A stretch of 64,000 nucleotides of DNA, from positions 13,904,501 through 13,968,500 of the forward strand of contig NC_135553.1 in the NCBI RefSeq assembly GCF_964340395.1. The letters run 5' to 3'. The notes beneath the pieces were generated by a model. It was given only the letters and a program-made list of their open reading frames with translations, ran no database searches and was not told where the DNA came from. This DNA comes from Glandiceps talaboti (lineage: Eukaryota > Hemichordata > Enteropneusta > Spengelidae). Each line of letters begins with the position of its first letter. Position 1 is the first letter of the stretch. This document shows positions 44,401-57,372 of the stretch, piece after piece. Made by a program: the position numbers and the translations under genes.

Positions 44401-46048
44401 ATTCACAAATCTAAATTACCCTACCTATTACGCAAGGTGTGCTCCCACACAATTTTTTTTCCGCTAAATCACCTGCTTAGCCAAACAGTTTGGCAAGACT
44501 CACAGAGAAATTAAGAAATAAATAAATTGTACTATCGTTTATTTCCTTGTTGTGCAGTTCTGTGAAGGTGCGGATGGAAATGTTTCCGGAACAGTACATG
44601 TATATAAACCTTTAATATGACGCAATTAAGGAAACTGTCATGTGTCTTTTCAATAAGACAAGACACGTTTTCCGAATCCAAATTCAGGGAAATGATGATT
44701 GATTACGGTATACGGAAAACAAGTCACTCCTAACCTTTTTACATCTTAGCAGACTTGACGATCAGTACAGTTTTCACCATCTTCCAAATACTCATAGTCG
44801 ATAATGTTCCATATTAATGTTGTAACTGGAGTTCAAACGCTATACACACGTTGTATTTTGTATGGTTTATTATAGAATTCGGTTAACCTGAAGGAAAAAA
44901 ACGCCACCAGACTCTCCAAAAATGTTACTGACATTGCTACAATTTCTTTATGTGAGCTATCTTTAAAGTTGCCATACGGATGAGAACTGGTATGTATTTT
45001 GAAATTGTAATAAAACAACTGTTTCTACTTGTCAACGGAAAACAATGTGAAACAACATAGACCAAGTCCATTGTTGAAACTCTGTAAATTGCAAAAATTG
45101 TGAACGTGACAAGTCTGTTATTGTGCGTACAGGGAATTATCTGTCGATAACATTTTAAAAACAAGTTACCACTTGTAATCACTTCAAGTAAACACAGACA
45201 ATCAAACTATTTAAGCTTATGCAAAGTGATATTTTAATATATGGGAAAGCGACACAGGCATATCCAGACTGGCTGTGACATTGGTCCATATTCTTCACTT
45301 TTTTTCAAGTTTGGAAACATAACAAAGTTGTGCATCCAAAATAAATACACTTGTCATATATATGGTCACTTTTAAATCCATTTCTCAGAGCAAAAGGAAT
45401 GAAATTTCCGAGACATTGTGGTGTGGGAGTTTCGAACTCAACGGGAGTTGGGGGAAACTTGTCAGTAAAGTTCAATAAATCTGATGATTCAGCATCTTTT
45501 TAAATACTTACGATTTATTATCATGGTGTTAATCACAAAAATGCATAAGTTGCATAGTGATCCGTGTTAAATGATTTCTCAGACATTAACAAAAGTATGA
45601 CCATTAATTGACATCTTTTTGCACACTTTTAGCGGCGGAAAATAATTGAAATAAATTAGAATAAAGACAATCGCAACATATGTTCTTTGGATAGAGATAA
45701 TGACGTCTTGTGTAAGGTAACGAAACCATTAACAGTAAGTGGAGTCTATTAAAGATGTGGGCGGAATCTAAAACCAAATTTATCCTGACTAATTGGACAT
45801 CAGTGGCTTTAGCTGATAGCAAAATATCAATTCAGTATGGAAAGTAAGACAGTCTGCTTTCTAAGTAGTTCCTGACTTAAGAACTTGCAGGGTTGAAGAC
45901 GTGGATGGCCCTTGGCAATTCTTCTTCCTCCTTGTTTGCTAAGTTAATGGTAGTTGGGTCATAATGAAACGTTTCAGCTGATCATGAACAGGTAATGGCT
46001 AGGCAAGTTTGGAACTACGAAGCATGGTGAATGGGTGTTTCCTCAACA

Positions 46049-46100
46049 AACCAACCAATCAACCAACCAACCAACCAACCAACCAACCAACCAACCAACC
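46049..46100. repeat. (CCAA)n microsatellite
   Basis: About 12 CCAA units with one CCAATCAA interruption. Confidence 0.95.
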
Positions 46101-46241
46101 ATTGAATCAGACCTAGATCGCATTTTGTAAAGCAATCCTCAAAAACTAGAAAAACAAACAAAGCATCGGATCAATGGGAAAGAATTGGATTTTCCATACT
46201 CTTACTCCCAAGTCATTTTAATCCATATCTTTTCTCCTCAG

Positions 46242-46371
46242 GTCTTTCACAAGATAGTCAATGAGTTTGTACACAGCTTTCCCATTATTGGATTTAAGGA
46301 TCAATCACTTGTATGTGCCCCTACGTCCAATTACTGGATTGCACTATCGACCCGTGCTAAGGGCATTCCAG
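46242..46371 (+). CDS. Candidate isolated exon, gene unknown
   Basis: A pyrimidine-rich acceptor (ATCTTTTCTCCTCAG) and strong donor (CAG|GTGAGA) enclose 130 nt open in one frame. It begins VFHKIVNEFVHSFPIIG and contains SNYWIALSTRAKGIP. It starts in phase 0 and ends in phase 1. No compatible partner exon was found: the next exon-like block (47233-47295) would hit a stop in the required frame. It could be an exon of an unseen gene, an exon decoy, or transposon-derived. I do not recognise the peptide. Confidence 0.3.
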
Positions 46372-47647
46372 GTGAGATATGATAGCACAATACTGTAGTT
46401 AGAGTTAAAGTTCCCTTTTCTCACAGATCCATGTACGTGCTTAGCCTCTCGTGACTGGCACCATAGTAGTATTGCCAAGTAGTTTAACATCAATCCACAT
46501 TCTTTCATCAAACATTCCAGTATTTTTGTAACATTATATCATTTAGATGATATTAAATAGACCGTTCTTATATGAATTCCTTCATGTCAAAATCCCGGCT
46601 CAAAGAGGACGTATACATACATACATACATACATACATACATACATACATAACACATACATGCCTTTACTACGAAGCCAAAGTTGGTCTAGAGAGTTGAT
46701 ATTGCCTTGTCGTATTCATATTTTATCATCAATAGTGACTTGTGTTTTTTCATCCACAAGAAACTACAGGCACTGATTACTTAAATAAACGTAAAGTGAA
46801 ACATTGTATATCTCTGTGAGCATGATTATTTACAATTGCCTTTTTTATCTTATTTTGATAAATGGCAGTGACGTTCACATAGTGATACAGTTATCATTTA
46901 ACTTGTCTGTAAGTTATCAGTATTGCAATGGAAACCAGTTTAAGCAAAATAACTTCTAGTTCAACAAAATCTTTGCTATAAACATTGCTTCTTTTAATCA
47001 TCCAGTGCGACATAAGTTATTAGATCTTATTGGAGTGCACTACAATTATCTCAAATATATCTTTGCAGATTGCGGCAAAATTATACACATTACAACAACA
47101 TATACCCTTTTTCAGGCATACCAATGTGTAAAAACATAGCGTTTTTGTACTTCAATTCTTGCCGTGCAAGATTTAGCAACTTTAGTCTGATATCTGTCGA
47201 GGCAGACAATAAAATATGACGATATTATTCAGGTTTTTGTCGTGCCAGATGACTACTTGCCTCAACTCAAATGGCTTCCATTGCAGTTTGTTTTTGTAAG
47301 TCATTTCAAAAGGTACAAAACAACATCGCGTGGTGTAAACTACTTTCTACTTCAACTACACTTTCGTAGTAAACATAAAATCTGCTTTTTTCTCGGTAGC
47401 ATGTCTGACGCCAGGAGGTTTAAGCACTTGATTAAAGCAGGTAGATTGAGTTGTGAACAATAACTGGCGAGACATTGCTTTCGGTGTCTATGACAGTGAA
47501 TGAACCCAGACTTTGTCATAAACTCTTCCATTGCATAATGAATAGTGTAATGGAAAATCGAAATGAATGAACCCATTAGTTTTCACCAGATTAACTCGCC
47601 ACTCTTCACACTGACGTATGAATAGGGGAAGCTTTCGTGAGTCATTT
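46372..47647. other. Intergenic DNA, (CATA)n run
   Basis: Includes a short (CATA)n array at 46614-46650. An exon-like block at 47233-47295 has splice signals but no compatible reading frame with its neighbour. Confidence 0.4.
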
Positions 47648-47741
47648 AGTTTCATTCAAAGCACGACAAATATTATGGCGAACATGAAATACACAGTTTC
47701 ATTCAAAGCATGACAAATATTATGGCGAACATGAAATACAC
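47648..47741. repeat. 47-bp tandem duplication
   Basis: Two head-to-tail copies starting AGTTTCATTCAAAGCA differ at a single base (C or T at the GCA(C/T)GAC site). Near identity indicates a recent duplication. Confidence 0.95.
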
Positions 47742-48079
47742 AGTTACAGTTATTTCGAGCCCAGGTTGTTCAATTCACTCACAAGGAATTTACAAGGCAA
47801 TGAAAAGAAGAGATTTCAAGAAAGAGATCTTTACATCAACTAAAATCCCATGATATTATACACCTAAATACGTTCTAGCGGTTTTTTATCAATATTTTAT
47901 CAGTGTCTAGGTGGCGCACAGGTTCTTAACGCTGCACTAGTTGTAAACGGGGTATTATTATTATTATTTCTGATCAAACAACCAAAAGCATATTCACTGA
48001 AAGTGCTACAATGCCAACCTTGTCTATGTCAATTAAATGTATTTTTATCTCTAAGTAATACATTGAAATCATAATTGAT

Positions 48080-48935
<856 letters not shown>

Positions 48936-51290
48936 CCCACCCCCAACAACAACAATCACGGTTTCAACGTGTTTCTATACTTCTTATGGCTAATATCGAT
49001 CAATGCAATGTCTATTTATTGGTATTTTAACAATTTCCAGTGATTACATTGTGGTATACGTAGTCAGATCTGAAAATTGTACTCAAGTTACAACTAGTAC
49101 AGTTTTAACATGGTGACAGATTCAAAACCGAGCTTTCACTCAAAATTTAAACTCACCACGATATTACCACCTACAGGTAATATTGACCTCTCATTAACAA
49201 GACACAATGTCTTTTTTATAAGTAATGGCCAATGTTTATTTAGTATATGTATCTTTGAATATTTGACAAAAAAAAATTCATCGTTGCAGCTAGTGTAGGT
49301 TTAAGTTGACAAAATTGTAATTAAAAATTACTTTATCATCTAATAGTAATTAAATATTTTAGTAAAAACCGGTGAAGGTTTGGAGTGTATTCCTTAAATG
49401 TCCCGAATAATCGATATTCGTGCCTTATTAGTTTTGTGTTGTAACGTGTTCGATTGCTGTTAATTCGAAAGAAGAATTGGACAAATTTGTGCAGGTACAG
49501 AGCTAGATATATAAGCAACAGTACTTCTGAAAGATCATGATTGTTGAAAATGGAGCCTATTTTGCAAAATACATACAGAATACTCACAATCCGCTTAGTG
49601 GAGCGTTATGTAAACGCTTTTTAAATAGTATTCTGAGCTCTTCGGCATTGTGTAACTATAAATCGCTTCAAGTATTTTTATTTACAGACATACGGTACAA
49701 TCATAGTATTATTCCAACTGTCTGGTAAATGCTTTATGCGAAAGGGAAATAATCATTTTTCTTTCCTGTCCAACAGCTGCTGAGAGAACAACTGAAGGCC
49801 AATGCACTTACTTAGGATTGCAACAACCCTTAATCTATTAAGAATATAAGATGGTTATTAAACTCGTCTATGTCTAGCGGGGTGGTTTGTTATTTGACTA
49901 GTGTATAGCGGGGTTATTTTGTTGATCATAGTTTCAAACTAAAGTTACAATCTAAATGAGGAATAAAGAAACAGCCGTGAAAGAAAATAACTTCAAGAAA
50001 CAACACAGTAGCTTAACTTTCATTGAATGTAACAATGCCTTTAACCAAAGTCCCATTATTAGCTGAAAATTCGCGTACAAAATGTATATACTAAAAACTT
50101 TTTTGGAAGCAAATCTGTGTTTGGTGGAGGGTGTTAAATTTAGGTCTGGAAATCTCGGCCACAGTGTATGTTTGCATCTTTACGTGTACTCCTCTCGGTA
50201 GGCTTTGTAGTTATTAAACATTACTAAACGTGTTTCAGTGTTTGGAATATAAAACAAATTTACCATTATAGAATATATAGTTACGTGTTTTACTGCTTTA
50301 ATGCATTCTATTACGTCACTTTTGCTTTCTTTGTATAATAAACCAAATTATTTACAAATATATACCAATGGTTAAGCCATAATGGACGTAATCCGCGAAG
50401 TATTTGACTAGATTCTTAATCTTCGAATGTCAAGCAAGAACTCCCATAGCGTACTCCTTAATGTGCGATCGTTCCAGTTCGCAATATAAAGCAATATAAC
50501 CAGCACGTAGACAATAAATCCCATGCTTGTATGCTATTCGAATTGACGATTTGAGGCCAACTTAAAACTACCCCGTTAAAAGCTGTGAAAGTATGACAAA
50601 AAAGAGAGCGTGTCACCAGACTGAGTGTGACTGTATATTGAATTGATGCCCTACTAAAGAGCTAATCATTCGAAAGAAATAAAAAGCCTTATACAGTATG
50701 AGCTGTCAAACAAAATTAAACCACCGTGTGTTTAATCAAATTAGAAGGTAATCAAGGCGTCGGAAAGAGCACACAGTGGAAGGATAGGGAGAGAATAGAG
50801 GCATCGATTTATGCAGACTCACAAAGCCTACTTTTTTTTATATAGATCGATATACATATGCTGATATCAGCATTTTGCATATTAATCATATTGTAACGGA
50901 TGAAGGTATTCAGACGGTTAATAGAGTTAATATTCAATGCTGTTGTAAATGCTATTAGAACATTTATAGAATTCGAATGAATGAGCACATGTTGTGAGGG
51001 ATAGAAATTAGTGTGAATATGCTATGCAAAATCATGAATATCGATGGTGAATAGCTTAATCTACATTGACAATTTGACCATCGTGTTTTCTATTTGTCGT
51101 CACTATGTCTCCGGTATGTTGTGTTCTTCTGGCAGACTGTGAAGTGCGAAGAGACGAGAAATAGAAGGGAACTGAGTTGAGATTCACCAATTTTCGCAGT
51201 CATTCAGGGAATGCCAATCAAATTGCACGGAACATTATCTATGGAACCAGCTGGTAGCAAGTTGCGCTTAAGATCCAACTTCTGTTAGAG
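48936..51290. other. Intergenic DNA
   Basis: A further GTTGCAGCTAGTG string at about 49274 matches the neighbouring foldback element. TCTAGCGGGGTGGTTTGTTA and TATAGCGGGGTTATTTTGTT (49874, 49905) form a short direct duplication. No gene supported. Confidence 0.4.
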
Positions 51291-51319
51291 GAGTCATTTA
51301 ACGTGTAACACTCCTGTAG

Positions 51320-51640
51320 GTGCGGTTATAGTTACTTCCTTTTTAAAGTACCCTCTTCGTCATTACACTTGTAGGGAATGATTTCTAAGGTAATACAAAG
51401 TAATAAAAAGATTGGTTGATTCGCTCTATCATGGACAAAAATTGTTTCTAGCCGGACTCTCTCGACAAAATACCACCGATCTTCCTTAGGTACGGCTAGT
51501 TAACTTAAGTTTTAAAAAAAACCTGGCACACTTCAGTTATTTCTTTCGTTTTTATTTAGTTTTGCAGGGAATGATTCCTGAGGTAAACATGTGTTGATTC
51601 GTCTTTGTCTCAAAATATGCTCGACAAAATAAGATATTAC
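51320..51640. repeat. Diverged ~195-bp direct duplication
   Basis: TAGGGAATGATTTCTAAGGTAA...TTGATTCG (from about 51373) recurs as CAGGGAATGATTCCTGAGG (from about 51566) with TTGATTCG and CTCGACAAAATA in the same order. Confidence 0.55.
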
Positions 51641-53050
51641 CCTCACAAAAGTATAACTTTCTTTCTTCCACATTACAGGACTGGTTTTCATACTGATGAA
51701 ATGAATCTATAATGCTGTATTTGGGTATCGGAGTATCACTCTGTCTGATTGGTGGTGACTGGGGATTAAGTAGGTGACCCCCAAAGAACAAAAAGATTTC
51801 CCGAGAGAGCTAAACTGTGTTGACATTAATCAGAAAACCCGAATACTCTGAGGCAATATGACATAAAAGTACATAGTAATCATGTTGGCCATCTCCTTTT
51901 GATGATATCAATAGAATTGGTATATGCAGATACAGGGTACCGCATCATGGAATTCCCATCCTCTACTGTCAGTGTCCTTAGTTCATAAATACATTAATTT
52001 TCATTTTTTACTCTTGTAGTAGTATACATTACAAAAGCCGGTAATTTCCTCATTTCACTAGTTGTAAACCAGGATTTACTAGCTATTTCAAAAGGTTGAA
52101 AACATAACATTTCAGTATAAACCAAAATTTTTTGTCCGCCTGTTTGGGACACTAGCCTTCACTGAGATTATCCACGAAAGCTCTCAATCAAATATGATTT
52201 CAAAGTGTTATGTAGGTCCCCTAACATCCTAACAAAATACTTCCAATAATGCAGTCAACGATTGCCTTGCATTTAAATGTTTATCTTTTTATGCTGCCCT
52301 TTGAATTCTATACAATTTATTTCGCTAGATGTTCTTAAAGCACGTCTCTTACCTATGAACGCGGTAATGTAGAAAATGTTATTATAATGGTATGCAGTAT
52401 TGGCGTGTGTTAGAACATTTGAATATAAATGCATATCGATTGGTACCGACCCTTTATTTCTTTAAAATATATTAGGTGCCTGGAAACACGGTATGGTCAG
52501 AATATTTGGCAAGTAGAAATTCAAAAGACACCCTAGTTATAAAGCACAGTCTTGGGAATTCCACAGCAGGTTGATCCAATTACTGAAATACCATCACTGC
52601 CATGTAGTGTAGAACTCACATGGGAAAACAAACCTAAAACAACCATACATTACATGCATATTCAGCTTCAGTAGGGCGGCATGTGTAATACGTCATAACG
52701 TTTTGCATTTTAAAAAAATCAATGATGCATGGATGCATTTTCAGATATAACAATCAACGGAGTTCTGTCTTCATTTAATCCCAAATGTAACATTTATATT
52801 ATACAACTTGGTTAGCTTTCCATTCAAAACACCTCTTTTATCGATGGTGTACGTGATGATATTTCTAATGGCACATATACTTTACTTACTCTCGTCTTAC
52901 TGTGTTCGCAAATGAAGACAGCATTACCTCAAAGTACGTTCAGCTTGGTAGTTTGGCTTTGACAGTCAGCGACGTGTAGTCGCATGCAATCGATTTTCAG
53001 CGGAAGCCTAATTTCCTGGAGTAATACGAGGGTAACATGGGATGGTGAAG
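51641..53050. other. Intergenic DNA upstream of RASD
   Basis: Mostly unique AT-rich sequence. No exon or element recognised; promoter elements may be present but I cannot define them beyond the GC-box near 53052. Confidence 0.4.
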
Positions 53051-53070
53051 AGGGCGGAGTTCCACAAACG

Positions 53071-53323
53071 GTAAGTACATGAATTTGAAAAATAATACAT
53101 AATAGGAATAATCTGAGGCTGTCTGCTATTGGTGTACACATACTCAAAGTATAGCGGAAGAACGCTAGTTACTCATACCGGTCACACACAAGGACAACGC
53201 AAGTGAAGTCACTACATTAGTTACATATATTGAGTTTATTTGAAGCGAGCTTCATCTGCTAATGCAAGTGTTCACGTTGCGCTATTGTAGCAACTTATGT
53301 TTTCTCTTTGTGTGGCCCTGTAG
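53071..53323 (+). other. Possible 5' UTR intron of the RASD gene
   Basis: A strong donor (ACG|GTAAGT at 53071) and a strong acceptor (TTTTCTCTTTGTGTGGCCCTGTAG ending 53323; only its core is relevant) lie 253 bp apart, upstream of the coding exon. A GC-box-like GGGCGG sits at 53052-53057 in otherwise AT-rich DNA. Together these could mark a non-coding first exon and nearby promoter. No transcript evidence is available. Confidence 0.3.
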
Positions 53324-53360
53324 ACATTTTCATTCAATTAAGAAGATCTGTTGCTCGTAA

Positions 53361-53594
53361 TGTCGACAGGCTACCGTAATTACTTACATGGGATTCGGAG
53401 ATTTTAGTACTGTGCATTGCCATAATGTCCAGAATGTGACAGACAGCGAAGAACGTGAGACGTATGCCAATGACCTGACCTCTCATACACAGACTACAGT
53501 CATATCTCCAAGTATTCGCGCACAGTATACAGGCGCTTCAAATCGCGTTTTATTTTCGGCCTCTCTATCTGTTTCTAGAGCCCACAAGGAGTAA
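53361..53594 (+). promoter_or_regulatory. Upstream ORFs in the probable RASD 5' leader
   Basis: Two overlapping upstream reading frames precede the RASD start. A 15-residue frame runs 53361-53408 and a 68-residue frame runs 53388-53594, ending 40 nt before the RASD ATG. The region directly abuts the coding exon with no acceptor between, so it is likely transcribed. Such uORFs often repress main-frame translation; that effect is inferred. Neither peptide resembles anything I recognise. Confidence 0.35.
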
Positions 53595-53634
53595 CGTTCT
53601 CTGTATATCTGGCTAGAAGAACTGGTCATCGACA

Positions 53635-53923
53635 ATGGCGATGTCAATGAGTACGAGTGTGAGTACGGCAATAGTAGACTCCGAAATGAACGCCCCAGCG
53701 AAGAATTGTTTTCGCTTGGTGATGCTAGGCACGGCGAAAGTGGGAAAAACAGCTATAGTGAACCGTTTTCTGAATGGCAGATTCGATGAAGGTTACACAC
53801 CTACTATTGAAGACTTCCATAGGAAGATTTACAGAATCAAAGGGGAAGTTTATCGTTTGGATATTTTAGATACATCGGGAAACAACCCATTCCCTGCAAT
53901 GGAGCGACTATCATTATTGACCG
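53635..53923 (+). CDS. RASD1: RASD-family (Dexras1/Rhes) Ras-like GTPase, exon 1, 3' truncated by window
   Basis: The exon encodes 96 residues plus the first base of a Gly codon, ending at donor ACCG|GTGAGT. The P-loop is GTAKVGKT (32-39), switch I is YTPTIEDF (54-61), and the G3 motif is DTSGN (79-83) in place of the DTAGQ of classical Ras. The segments PAKNC, EDFHRK, GEVY-LDILDTSGN and PFPAM-RLS-LTG are hallmarks of the RASD1/RASD2 pair. From memory of the vertebrate genes, the single coding intron falls at the same Leu-Thr-Gly site. The start has a good context (GACAATGG); the first 20 residues are Ser/Thr-rich and not conserved. Exon 2, with the NKxD and SAK motifs and CAAX box, is not visible up to 64000. 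The symbol means the RASD1/RASD2 group; a single invertebrate gene may be ancestral to both. The known roles of the group are in GPCR, nitric-oxide and cAMP signalling. Confidence 0.92.
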
Positions 53924-55777
53924 GTGAGTCGGGTTATTTTATAATATGATTCGTTCAAAAAATAATCGAACAGCAGGGAAATCTATGCCTGTACTATATC
54001 CTTGTTTTCTATGTCCCAAACGATGTTCCAGGCCATGCATATGTCTCTCTCAAATCAATAATTGTCGTGCAGACCCTGAATTGGATCCTCGATATCAGGT
54101 TCGATAACGCGGCTTGTAATTACCGAATTTCTTGCGTACTGTCTGCATCGCTTTCTACCTTCAGGGCAGAGTGTTGAATTATTCAACCAAAGATACAAAA
54201 TTCACTTCATAATACGACCTCCTGTTAGATTATATTTCCAGCAGATTACTTAAAGACTTTATTAAGATCATAGGTAGAAGACATTTATGTCATAAGTTGT
54301 GACTGTACCCTTTTTAGGGAGACACATTGTCGAGTTAGCCCTCAGTATTTTGTGAATTGCTTTTTACACAAACCGATATTGCTAGTTCTGGTGTGTATGC
54401 GTTCTATCGATTATTTTTCTTGGAGTTCGATATAATGATGTCCGTAATGTGTAGCAGTTTTGTTGTTAATCCACCTTAGCCTTACAATATGGTACGTATG
54501 CCATAGGAACAACTAACACAAAACTTGCATTAGTGAGTCATCTCCATTTTTTGTCTCCCTAGAACTGTATATAATTAACCAAATAAAACAATTTGTAACT
54601 ATGATGATTGCATTACTTACTGCCCATTTGAGTCACGTGGGTTTTTCTTTTTCATGCACGTTACACCGGGTGTATGAACAGTATTTATTTCCAATGATGG
54701 TGATGAACTTGGCCCGACCCAACTTATTTCAATCCTACACATCTCAAATAGACAGGTAGCGATACCATCATTAGTATGTATTTTTCAATCACTTTTCTAC
54801 CTTCTCCTAAAAACGCCACCCCAGTGTTATCAGTTACACTTTCGCCAGCTCTCTACGATATCAACTTATGAAAGACACAATTTATGTTTTTTTAATATAT
54901 GATATATTAAATTATTTATAATAATTGATTTCAGTGAACACTAATTTGTACCATGACCCATCAGGTTCTTTTAAAATAAAAGGTACTTGCCAGCACTATG
55001 CCTCGACCTTTGTGTATGATTTAACCCCTAGGAATCAAAGTGTGACAACTCTATAGCAATGTATGAGTCTTTTAAAGGCTAACATTAGGATTGGCAATCA
55101 CCAATAGTTGATATTACTAAATCACCACACAAACTATAAATCAACTAAGAGGCACTTCCCGTTTATGATGTATTATTAGTAGAGGCACTTCATTCTCGTT
55201 CTGTGATATTGAAGTGTGTCAGGTAAGGGGATGTGAAGTTCCTCCTGAAAATCTCCTCTGAGTACAGTGTATCGTACCAACGTTTACAAACATCTCTCGT
55301 CTTCGTCATGATTCATGGAATCCCAAAATTTCAAAGTCATCTTTTCAGTCATAGACAAGGTATCTGTTACCGTAGATGCTTCAAAAGAGTTATTCGATCC
55401 CAAGTGTTTTGAAAGAAGATAATTTACATAATATTTGCGCCAAACATCTCGCGAATTTCTCAAATCAGGCATCCAGAAAAAAATTAGGCTACATAGGGAA
55501 ATACGTATTTTTTAGTTTTAGATGAAACGTATAAGCATATATGTACATGTGCATACCTCAATGTGGTATACAGTTCCTTTAACTGAGGGAATGTTTTTAT
55601 TTTTGTTATACATCGTTAGTATCGAGAAGGGCGTGGTTTTACTTTACATGTTGAGGGCATAAACGTCATATGTATTAATTTACTGTATAGCATGTTAATA
55701 AATCCATATTGTCCTAAAATCAAAATTTGTTGTAATTTACGTAACTCAACGTACACCCCACCCCATCCCCCACATAT
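53924..55777. other. RASD intron 1, 5' part
   Basis: Begins with a consensus donor (GTGAGT). AT-rich unique sequence with no recognisable continuation of the GTPase in any frame. Confidence 0.6.
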
Positions 55778-55907
55778 ATACATACATACATACATACATA
55801 CATACATACATACATACATACATACATACACACATTCATACATTCACACACACACATACATACATACATACATACATACATACATACATACATACATACA
55901 CACTTTA

Positions 55908-55938
<31 letters not shown>

Positions 55939-56586
55939 CACACATGCATACATACATACACACATACATACATACATACATACATACATACATACATACA
56001 TACATACATACATACATACACGCATACATACACATACATACATACATACATACATACATACATACATACATACATACATACATACATACACACACACATA
56101 CATACATACATACATACATACATACATACATGCACGCGCACACACACACACATACATACATACATACATACATACATACATACATACATACATACATACA
56201 TACATACACACACATGCATACACACACATACATACATACATACATACATACATACATACATACATACATACATACATACACATGCATACACACACATACA
56301 TACATACATACATACATACATACATACACACACATGCATACACACACATACATACATACATACATACATACATACATACATACATACATACATACATACA
56401 TACATACACATGCATACACACACATACATACATACATACATACATACATACATACATACATACATACATACACACACATGCATACATACATACATACATA
56501 CATACATACATACATACATACATACATACATACATACATACATACATACATACATACATACATACATACATACATACATACATACA
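55778..56586. repeat. ~800-bp (CATA)n satellite with higher-order modules
   Basis: Long CATA runs are punctuated by a recurring CACACATGCATACACACAC module near 56207, 56278, 56330, 56406 and 56471, and earlier variants with CACTTTATTA and GCACGCGCACAC. It lies in RASD intron 1. Long open frames on both strands (up to 311 residues) are artefacts of the 4-bp period. Confidence 0.97.
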
Positions 56587-57095
56587 ATAAAAGGCACCGT
56601 TGCTTAACATCTAGGCAATATCATTAACTTTTATTTTAAGGTTAACATAAACAGCTCGATTAATCGTAATGAATTCTTCATGTCTCATGTCTTTTGAAAT
56701 CGATACACTGACTAGTCTTCATTCTGTTCCGTTCCAAGGAGAATTTAATGGAGTATTGATTTTTCTTTTCTAAGATCCATTCTCCGTGACGCCAAGGAAC
56801 AGATACTGGTATTGATAAAAATTGAAATGTGCAAATACTTATGGTTACAAGTCGTCCTTAACGTTGTTAGGGATTAGGTTTATTATAATACACCTTTCAT
56901 TGGGTGTAATCTAAATAGTAGGCAAAGTCAGTGGTTTGTCTGGCTCAATGGCTGATTGCAGACGATTACATTTTGTGTCCCAGCACCTTATATTCAATAA
57001 ATAGATAGCGAAAATATAAAGAACTTGAAGAAAAGAAAACAATAATGCATAATTACATTCATCCATCTATCCATCCATAACTGCGTGCGTGTATG

Positions 57096-57100
57096 CGTGC

Positions 57101-57153
<53 letters not shown>

Positions 57154-57372
57154 TACATACATACATACATACATACATACATACATACATACATACATGC
57201 ACACACACATACATACCTACCTACGTACAATGTACGTACGTACCTACATACATACATACATACATACATACATACATACATACACACACGCATGCATGCA
57301 TGCACGCACGCACGCACGCACACACACATACCTACATACATACATACATACATACATACATACATACATACA
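57096..57372. repeat. Compound (CAGA)n-(CATA)n-(CCTA/CGTA)-(CACG)n array
   Basis: A pure CAGA block changes to CATA, then to CCTACCTACGTAC around a palindromic GTACGT centre, back to CATA, then GCATGCATGCACGCACG and CATA. Intronic in RASD. Confidence 0.96.

Noticed and set aside
47233-47295. Exon-like block (VFVVPDDYLPQLKWLPLQF) between AG and GTAAGT
   Set aside because: Its open frame is incompatible with the phase-1 end of the 46242-46371 candidate; in the needed frame it stops after a few codons. No other partner was found.
55720-56627. Long open frames on both strands reading Tyr-Ile-His-Thr or Tyr-Val-Cys-Met repeats
   Set aside because: A stop-free 4-bp repeat gives open frames in all phases. 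No splice sites, start context or conserved domain support them. The same applies to 3926-5608 and 56994-57421.
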